64,000 bases of DNA from Aspidiotus rigidus (taxonomy: Eukaryota > Arthropoda > Insecta > Hemiptera > Diaspididae), in NCBI GenBank assembly GCA_035079385.1, contig JAVHKY010000026.1, positions 372,001 to 436,000 of the forward strand, written 5' to 3'. Position 1 is the stretch's first letter; each line of letters starts with the position of its first letter. Below are positions 56,581 to 64,000 of this stretch, piece after piece. The notes below the pieces were generated by a model. It ran no database searches, was not told the origin of the DNA, and saw only the letters and a list, made by a program, of their open reading frames with translations. The translations under genes were made by a program, and so were the position numbers.

Positions 56581-59203
56581 CCAACAATTAGATGAGTTCA
56601 GTCAAACATGATCGTGTGTTGTCAAGTCGTTTGATTTATTAATTAATAATATTTCTTCTATTGATCTGAGTATGGTTAACAACCTCGACTATAATACGAT
56701 TCTTCGTACCGTGTAAAAGTGTTACGCCAATGACACGCGATCTACAAATAGCATTTTGACAATGCAGCACGAAAGTGTTGCATCTGTTTTTATTATTTTA
56801 TTTTCTGGCTGTCGATCACCTGTGTACAGGTTGAAGGTTTCCGTGTTTCAATCGAGTGTTTCTCTACCGCGATGGTGTGTGAGCGAGCGCCACTTTTAGT
56901 TCGATGAATACTCCCGGTGTTCGGTGGCTCTTTTCTCTTTAATTTTTTTTTTTTTGAGACAACTAGCGCTTATATATACGTACGTGAAAGAGTTCGGCTT
57001 GATTAATGATTTTTATTCGAGTAAAACAATTTTTCAGCGTACACAAATTAGGATAGAGAATACACGGCTTCCGGACTGCTCAGTCGCTGCCTACGACCAT
57101 CATTTGGCGCGGAATTCTATTCACGGCCTAATGCGAACGAGTCTCGCTATATCTATTCTCAAATACAAAGTATGTTTATAAGAAAGTGCTTACCCACGTT
57201 GATAGGCTCGTGGAGGTTTGCGGTTTTGCTGGAACTCCGAGCCTGGGGTATTTAATGTTCTTTCATGATTCTCATTAGTGACGGCTGGAGGTGGCTGTGT
57301 CTGTATACACTGCGAGTGCTTAGTCACGTACATTTTTTACCCGCGGTGATAGAGAGAAGGAAAAGTAAGAAAAAAAAAAAAAATGCGCGAGATAAAAACC
57401 GCAAAGGTAACTTTGGTACGCGCTTTATTTTTTCGTTGGTCAAACGGTTGAATTGTATAATGCTTCTCAGAATGCAGGCCCCTGGCACACGAGGTGTTGA
57501 TTTCGAAGATTGATACGCGAAAGTGAAAGCTCAATGCTATTTATTGGGTATGGAAATGTTCTCAGTTGTTTTATTCGCGTATAAAACCACCGCACCTTGT
57601 GGGAATAGGAAAAAAGTGAAGTTTCGCCAAACCTATGCGAGAGAAAATGTATGCATAAAACTTTTTTTGTTTTTTCCTCTCCAGAGCATAAGTTTTTGTT
57701 ATCTTTGTTTTCTACTTTGTTTTCACCCCCCTTCGACTTCTCCACTCTTCTCTTATCAATTTTGAAAAAAAAAAAACAGTCGAAACTTCCGAAAATCGGA
57801 GAACGATATCGTAAGGTTTAATGCGGATAAAATAACAAAACGGAGGAAAAAAAAAATTATTTCGAAATTTTCCGCGGAAATCGGTCGGATACGATTTCGA
57901 AGAGGAAAAAGATTTCAGCGTTGGTTTTTTTTTTTTTTCTCTTTCGATTTTCCTTACTGGATGACGACAGGCTTCGTAAACAAATGTAATGCGATAATTT
58001 TTTTTAATTTTCTCGTTTAAATATTCATTCGATACTCTTTAACGTGTAGTTGCTCTTGGCGTCGTTGTTTGTTTGTTTGTTACTTTTTTCCTACATTATA
58101 TATATATACCTATAAGAAAAAGAAGACGCGAGCTTGCAACTCGAGATGAAATATCCGACATCAGTTCGCGTGTAAAAAGTACCTAACATTTATAACAAAG
58201 AATGTACTGCAGTTAGGTTAATGACTTGTATAATCGTTTTCATTTCGTTAGAACGACGTCGACGTCGAACGTTTATACAAGCGCTACATCAGCTCGGGTG
58301 TTTTTAGTACGTGCGAATTCTAATGAATTATTAAGACGACGCGTCGTTGGCGCGCGCGAAAAAGTAAACGTCCAATTGAAAAAGAAGTGAGAGAATAAGG
58401 CGAAAGAAAAAAAAAGCTCGGTCGTCTTTTTTGTACAGAAAAAGCAGTGGCAATCGGTATGTACGCGAGTTGAAATAAACAGACGAAAACAATGCTTCGC
58501 AAATTAATTTCTTCCTTTGCTGCTTGAGTGAGTTCTTGAAACGCGTTCTGAATTATGATTTCCATGGGACTTGAATCTTGTAACCTTTGCCGGCGCTTTA
58601 CCTGGCTTTGTGCGGTAACGCGTGATGTAGAACGGTGGAGAGAAGTGATTAAAGTTACTTGGAGGGAGAGGGGGGTGCATACAACTGATACCGTTCAACC
58701 TGTTTGAACGTGTATTGTAGAGAAGTTGGAGAAATCCAGCCATTCCTAATGAGGGGGGGGGGGGTCTTCTTTTCCTTTTTGAGATTCGCACGGATGTCAC
58801 AACTCATGGAAGTATCTAAGGCTAGGGCAGGTGATATAGGAAGGCTAGAGGTGAGGTGTTTGAAAAGTGGTTTGCTCACTTTGATTTTAAACAAAATGCA
58901 AACCGCATGCACATCAAAAAAGATCACCCTGTTCCGTGTTTACATTATTTTGAACGGAAATCAGCTGATGGAGCGCCTTAGCTGAGCGCACCTCTTTCCA
59001 GAAACCTGTCGACTCGCTTCTGTCATTATGAAAGAAACTGCATAATGATTGGTTGCACGAATGAAGACGTCATAATGTAATGAATGTGCCCCCTAAATCT
59101 AGCCCCAGAGCGGCAATTGTCAAACCATTTGGTCGACATCAAAACGAAAGTAGTTTATGGGAATATTTACTACAGATATTCTTTTCGAACTCATCTCAAG
59201 AGC
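56581..59203. other. No gene recognised
   Basis: AT-rich unique DNA with homopolymers: T-run near 56942, A-runs near 57369 and 57766, T-run near 57928, G12 near 58753. A (TA)n stretch lies near 58099. No protein or RNA gene is recognised. Confidence 0.45.
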
Positions 59204-59821
59204 CGGGATCCGACCAGTTCACCGAAAGATTTTTCATCGATTAAGTCTTTTTGAAGGAATGTACAGATCACTGACAGGAAAGTTCCCCTGTCAGTTTTTT
59301 TTCACCGTCGGGAAAGTTGATCTTCCTTTTTGGAGTTCACTGACGCGACACCGACGCCGAAATTCGTATTTTTCAATCAGCTGTTCGACTTCTATTTGAT
59401 ACTTTGATGTACCAAATTTTATTTATAAAATTATTTAAATAAATATAATTTAATAAAGAAAATTTATTTTATTAAAATATCAATATTTATAAATCAAATT
59501 AATTAAATTAAATTAATTAAAAATTTTAATAAATATTTTCTATTTCTATAATGATTATTTAGAAATTATATTAATTTAAATCATTTTATTTTATTTATTT
59601 TTTCAAAATTAAATTTTAATTAAAATATAAAAATAAATAATACTTGGAAAATATAAAAAATGATGATATAAAATTTAATTTTATTAAATAAAATTATTGA
59701 ATCAATTTTTTATTATTGATAAACTTGAATTAACTTCATTAATGAAAAAATCTATCAGGTGAACTTTCTGTAGGTGAATCTTGATCGGTGAATTTTTTTA
59801 GGTGAAAAATCTTTCGGTGAA
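59204..59821. mobile_element. AT-rich TIR element (family B), copy 2
   Basis: A perfect 19-bp terminal inverted repeat, TTCACCGAAAGATTTTTCA at 59218-59236 and its complement at 59803-59821, encloses 604 bp. Subterminal zones carry further complementary GTTCACC/GGTGAAC and GAAAGTTC/GAACTTTC words, including a local palindrome CTGACAGG...CCTGTCAG at 59270-59294. The core (59405-59745) is almost pure A/T. Similarity to copy 1 extends about 15 bp left of the TIR (from 59204), and no target duplication is visible, so the true boundary and superfamily are unresolved. No transposase is present. Confidence 0.7.
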
Positions 59822-60229
59822 ACACCCTAATCTCCCAAGAGCCTTCTCGTAAGCTAAGTGATGAAATAAAATAGCGTGCTTGAGATCCTTCGAATATCCA
59901 CTGCTCCACCAGCACGTCATCATGCTCAAAATGTGTTCCAACGAAAGATACAAATCTTTCAGGACGCTGAGCACATCCAATTGCCTCGCATTTCTTTCTA
60001 CTACTTCTTATGGACTTGATCCTTGAAATTTTTAGTACAGTGGCTCATAATCAAGGAAACAATTGTAAGGTAGACTTGTTTTCCAGTCTCCCGACCCCTC
60101 CTTTCTCCTTCCCTTCCTTCCGAGAAGCCGCGCGAACTGAATTTGTTCCTGGGATGCACTGACAAAAATGAAAAAGGAGCGTGGGAGGCAGTAAGCCGTT
60201 CTCAGGGGTACATATTGCATTAGTTTATG

Positions 60230-60420
60230 TCAGAAATACTTTCGAGTTTCAATTGACTCATGTGTAATTTTTCCATTTTTTTTCATTTGTTACAGGTGAG
60301 TCTTGGTGCAACCATATGCTATTTTGGGCTAAAAAAAAAATAAGTTTTTCGCCATTCCGTTCATCGAATAGTCCTGCGTGGGTAATGTAATGACTCAGAA
60401 TTTGATCAAAATTCCAAATA
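60230..60420 (+). repeat. Family D fragment
   Basis: The sequence from about 60235 resembles family D: TTTCAATTGACTCATGTGTAAT, then ATTTGTTACAGGTGAGTCTTGGTGCAA, then GTAATG.. and AATTTGATC. Outside this core similarity fades. It is the third and most decayed family D copy in the window. Confidence 0.7.
60272..60306 (+). promoter_or_regulatory. Candidate recursive-splicing ratchet site (60295|60296)
   Basis: CCATTTTTTTTCATTTGTTACAG is followed by GTGAGTCTTGG. The acceptor-donor fusion is preserved in this decayed family D copy, with GTGAGT instead of GTAAGT. Both are strong donor consensuses. Confidence 0.4.
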
Positions 60421-60950
60421 CGTCGTATTTTTGAGGAATTTTCAGGTTTCCCCATTTGAAAATTCCAAATGTTAGTGAGGATGACGAATTTTTGAGAATA
60501 TGTTTCACCAGGTTTTCTTCGGGTACAAATTAAGGAGTACTGAGGTGAAAAGGGTTAGACAAGGAACTTGATTTATCTGGAAGTAGAGGGGAAAAAGTCA
60601 GTCCTGGAGAGACTCCATAAGCTAGTCGTGAGAGGCTACCCTAGTGCACTGTATGTTAGGCCTATGTCAGTCCTAGTTTGATTGAGGCTCTTGTTAGGCC
60701 TAGTATATGGTACGTTAGACCTAGTTTAACGTTGGTTAAGGATACCAGGTATCAAATTGGGGAAGGTGGAAATGTTTCCTAATCCTTATGACGTCACCAG
60801 CTCGCGACAGCATTGTCGTAACGCGATTTCGTGATGCAAATCTTAGAATGACATCCAGACTGAAGATATATTCGTATCAATATCCGTCCGTCCGGCCCAT
60901 TGTGTTCTTTGGTGGAGGACTTTTGGACGCGAAGGGGTATTTTTCGAATT
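60421..60950. other. No gene recognised
   Basis: No gene is seen. A local redundancy around 60640-60730 repeats TAGGCCTA/TTAGACCTAG words. One TGACGTCA palindrome occurs at 60789-60796. Confidence 0.45.
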
Positions 60951-61110
60951 TTCAGCGCCATTTACTGGTGGACCAATAAAAATTCCAATTTGTGGAAGGA
61001 GTGCAACTGTCACCGCCGGATATACCCGCGTAGTAGAGGCCGCAAAGGGGTGCGGGTGGTAGTCGGATGTTATGGAGCAAATCATAGACGGCTTTTTCCC
61101 ACACAGGGCG
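60951..61110 (+). pseudogene. Internally deleted R1-like LINE fragment
   Basis: The plus strand encodes AIYWWTNKNSNLWKECN and RRIYPRSRGRKGVRVV. These match the 5' end of the ORF2 remnant at 13.6-13.74 kb (AVYWWTNKIAELRKECN...RRIYQRSSGREGARAV). The frame then jumps to DNA corresponding to GGATGTTGTGGGTCAAATCAT...GGCTTGTTCCCACA (near 13390-13450), so about 0.19 kb of ORF2 between these parts has been lost. Both ends are truncated and no target duplication was found. It is a dead fragment of the same or a closely related family. Confidence 0.75.
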
Positions 61111-61479
61111 TCTACCAAATTGAAAAATTGAAAGTATGATTGGTCTCTTATAGAGCTCTCAAAAGGTGTTCTACAAAACTATAATTCCAGTGGTGTAGCA
61201 CTAGGAATGATTTCAGGGGGTCCGGGCTCCTTTGGACTTGAACATTTGCCTTAAAATACTGTCAAAGTTGAAGACAAAAAGCTACTCGACCTCGGAATTC
61301 AAATTTCCTTTTTTTTTATTGGGTCAGAAATGAAATTAATCGGACTTTTATTGGGTTTATTGGACAATTTTACCAAAAAACCTGTTCTATCGGTTTTTTG
61401 TTTTTGGAAAAAACCCTTGCCGTCCGGTAGGATGGCAAAACTCGGAATTTGAAAAATCTTCAAGTCCTCCTCCTATCAT

Positions 61480-61735
61480 ATATAGCTTGAGGTACGGGGC
61501 TGTGATGTCACAGTTTGCCATCATAGGTCATTTCCCAAGTCCCCCTCTTACTCTCCTATCATATATAGCATGGAGTGGGGCCTGTGACGTCATAGGTCAG
61601 CCTTGTGACGTCACAACCTACAATTTTCAGATTCCGCGCCCAAAAGTCCGTGAACCGGAGAGAGGGAGCTTTCGAGAAAATGTACAAGAATTCATGACTT
61701 ATTTTGAAGAGTGGCTCAATTTTCACCCTTGATCT
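61480..61735 (-). repeat. Family E repeat, copy 2 (inverted)
   Basis: The reverse complement of about 61560-61650 matches 44480-44575: TGACGTCAC.AGGCTGACCTATGACGTCA, CAGGCCC and CTATATAT. Two perfect TGACGTCA sites lie at 61585 and 61606, with a TGATGTCA variant near 61503. An open frame across it (61487-61732) is not maintained in the other copy. Confidence 0.75.
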
Positions 61736-64000
61736 AAATGAGAAGGAGGGAGGGCCCTCGAGCAGCAAATCAAGAGAAGTTACTTCAATTTTGTGAGATG
61801 AGAAACCCTTGACTACCTATGCCTAAAAGTTTATGCTTTCCTAGGAGCAAATGTCATCATTATCCTCTCAAAGCTGTTTACAATTTGAATACATTATTCA
61901 TCTTCTAATCCGAAATTCGTGACGATTCAAGAACAGTACTTCAAGTGTATCGTTTTAAGGTATTTACCGCCTATATACTTCGAGAGCATGCACTCCTTCT
62001 CGAAAGGGACAGCGGACAGAGATTTACAGATTGATTCTATGGAGGAAACGTACGATCATTCTTTGTCTCTCTCTGTATATACGTGTTGAATTTTCACAGT
62101 CTTCCACCAGAGTCACAAATATTATAAAGAGAGTAGAAGTTCGAACGAATGCGTGCACACGTACCTAACTCCTTATCATTCATAATAGTAACTATATGCA
62201 GCCAGATTAGATCACTCACGCACGCTGTCGCGCGTTCTCGACAGATTCGACGTGTTCGTTTTCATTTCATCACTGGTATGATATACGAGAGCGAGCATAA
62301 TACTTTAATACTCTAGCGCTATGAGAAATGCTGGTTTATCAAATAGGTACTAGAGACGTATAGACGTCGGAATTTTTATACCAAACAATATACCGTACGT
62401 GTCCGTTCATTTCCTCCGTTCGTTTCCGGAAAAATAAACATCTCACGAGCTCGCGTCACTCTTCACGCTTGTTTTGGAAAACTTAAGTCAGTTCGAACTC
62501 TCATTCCGAGCACATTACACGTTCGAAATAGTTTATTTTTTCTTTTCTTTAAATAAGAGTAATAACAGAGTCATATAATATAGAGAGAAAGAGACGAAGT
62601 TAATGCTGCAAACGAAATAGTTTTCCGCCACCGGAGATTCAAACGTCCCTAATGGCACATATCGTATTTTCTTTCGCTCATACAGTACAAAAGAAGAAAA
62701 ATCACATGTTGCGCTTCTCCGCACCTTATCCAGCAATTTGCGCACCACACTGCACTGTACACGCACGTATTATGGAACAGATTTTCAACTTCGTAATGTA
62801 CACTTTTTCCGAAAGAATAATAAAGCCAACTTTAAACAAACCTCTTTTCCAACAGCGTTAACGTCAACTTGTCTGGTAAATATTTAATTTCGCAGTTCCT
62901 AAGTGAAAGACTGTTACCAATATTGTCTTTAACCTTTCAACTTGTATAACGAGAGCGCATAACGGATAGTATGGGTAGATGTTTTTTTTTTTCTCGTCTG
63001 TCTACCTTCGCGAGTTTCGCTGCGACGACGCGAAGGAAAAATATCAAAAAATAATTTTCGAGTTCGCTGGAGGGAAGAAGCGTTCTTCGCGCCCATTCCG
63101 TATTCTCCCTTGTCCAGGTAAATACGAGTTATTCCAACACCAACCCCGTGTCCTAGACGTAAACGCCCTCCTGCGTTCCATTACATCGGTACACAGTTTG
63201 TTACCTTCTCTTCTCCTCTCTAAGTGGTAATCTAACTCAAAATTAATAGAAATATATAGTAATCAAAACTAGATCTTTTTGTTTACTGTCTCTTAAAAAT
63301 ATACAACAAAGGACGCTTTAGAAGGAGAAGAAAAAAAGTAAAAATAAAAACTCGTTATTTCGGGGTAGGTTTTCGAAAGATGTGGAATGGAACAGCTTGG
63401 AGCATTTCGTCGTTCGATCCGTCTGTAGGTGGTGTTGGTCTGCCTTGTTCATCTTTTCATTAATGTATTATAGGATAGGTATACGAGTACAACATGTCTC
63501 GTTATTTTTTATTGGACGCATAATATATACGTTGATCGCTTTTCATAGATAATGATACAGAGAGAAAGAACGAAAACAAAAAAGGACAAAAACAAGAGCA
63601 GCATTAGTAGAAAACAAATTCGGATTATCTAGCTTGCCTGTAACGATGCAGATGAGTGCATTATTCTACTGTATAAACAAAAGCGGGCTTCGGTTATTCC
63701 GGGTCCATTTTGTTTAGAGTTAAATGGAAATCAGTTTATGTTATTACGTAACGTAGGTATAGCCTGGTACAACTTTATAAAAGAATCTACAAGTGGCAAT
63801 TCGTAAGCCAAATCGATTTTTAAAGTTAGATAATCAGGAAATTGAATTGGTTGAGTGAGACATGTAGAAAATATGAAATAACACCCAGTCTAAACCAATG
63901 TTATCCTCAACTGGAATTCGACATGATTCGCCTGCCTATCTCATCTTTCTCAACTCTCCCCAGATGGGAAATTTCGCCTACTCGTAGACTCGTTTGTCGA
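61736..64000. other. No gene recognised
   Basis: AT-rich, CpG-containing unique DNA to the end of the window. Short frames (up to 83 codons, 62979-63230) have no recognisable domain. I see no RNA gene. Confidence 0.45.

Overview
This window looks like non-coding, repeat-dense nuclear DNA from an invertebrate, most likely an insect. It has no bacterial-style gene packing. It carries an R1-clade-like LINE, Penelope-like fragments, hAT-like miniature elements, microsatellites and A/T homopolymers. CpG is plentiful inside an AT-rich background, which fits Hymenoptera. That placement is an inference from composition and element content, not proven. I found no intact host gene and no tRNA or rRNA gene, so the window is probably intergenic or part of a very long intron.

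Layout. At 0.57-2.17 kb lies a copy of a large non-coding repeat, here called family A, starting with a 300-bp tandem duplication. At 5.42-6.21 kb is a hAT-like element whose interior has become a five-unit minisatellite. At 6.40-8.64 kb is a longer D+A family copy holding two nested elements, including a textbook 504-bp hAT-like MITE with 8-bp target duplications. At 8.69-9.05 kb is a Penelope-like fragment. At 11.20-13.74 kb (minus strand) is the only sizeable coding relic: a 5'-truncated R1-clade-like retrotransposon bounded by a 15-bp target duplication, with a one-base frameshift and two in-frame TAGs. The stretches at 17.4-18.0 and 21.3-23.6 kb are arrays of a ~150-170-bp repeat with an ~845-bp higher-order period. 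At 26.87-27.70 kb is the 3' end of another LINE with a terminal hairpin and (TAA)n tail.

At 31.5-34.1 kb a degenerate TCGA-rich satellite is interrupted by a poly(A)-tailed segment that carries an unrecognised 138-codon ORF. From 37.2 to 53.5 kb is a mosaic of family A/D copies in opposite orientations, forming two large inverted repeats (38.2-40.1 with 45.0-46.6, and 46.6-47.6 with 51.5-52.5). It also holds a Penelope-like RT relic, an AT-rich TIR element (second copy at 59.2 kb), a 304-bp MITE whose empty site is visible in the inverted copy, and a cluster of perfect TGACGTCA palindromes at 44.5-44.7 kb. A degenerate minisatellite fills 55.4-56.6 kb. At 60.2-61.7 kb lie short fragments of families D, R1 and the CRE-bearing repeat.

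The most provocative signal is four plus-strand sites where a pyrimidine-rich 3' splice site directly abuts a 5' splice site (AG|GTAAGT or AG|GTGAGT). Three lie in copies of one repeat, and this is the layout of recursive-splicing ratchet points. Identities and repeat boundaries were judged by eye, so boundaries may be off by tens of bases.
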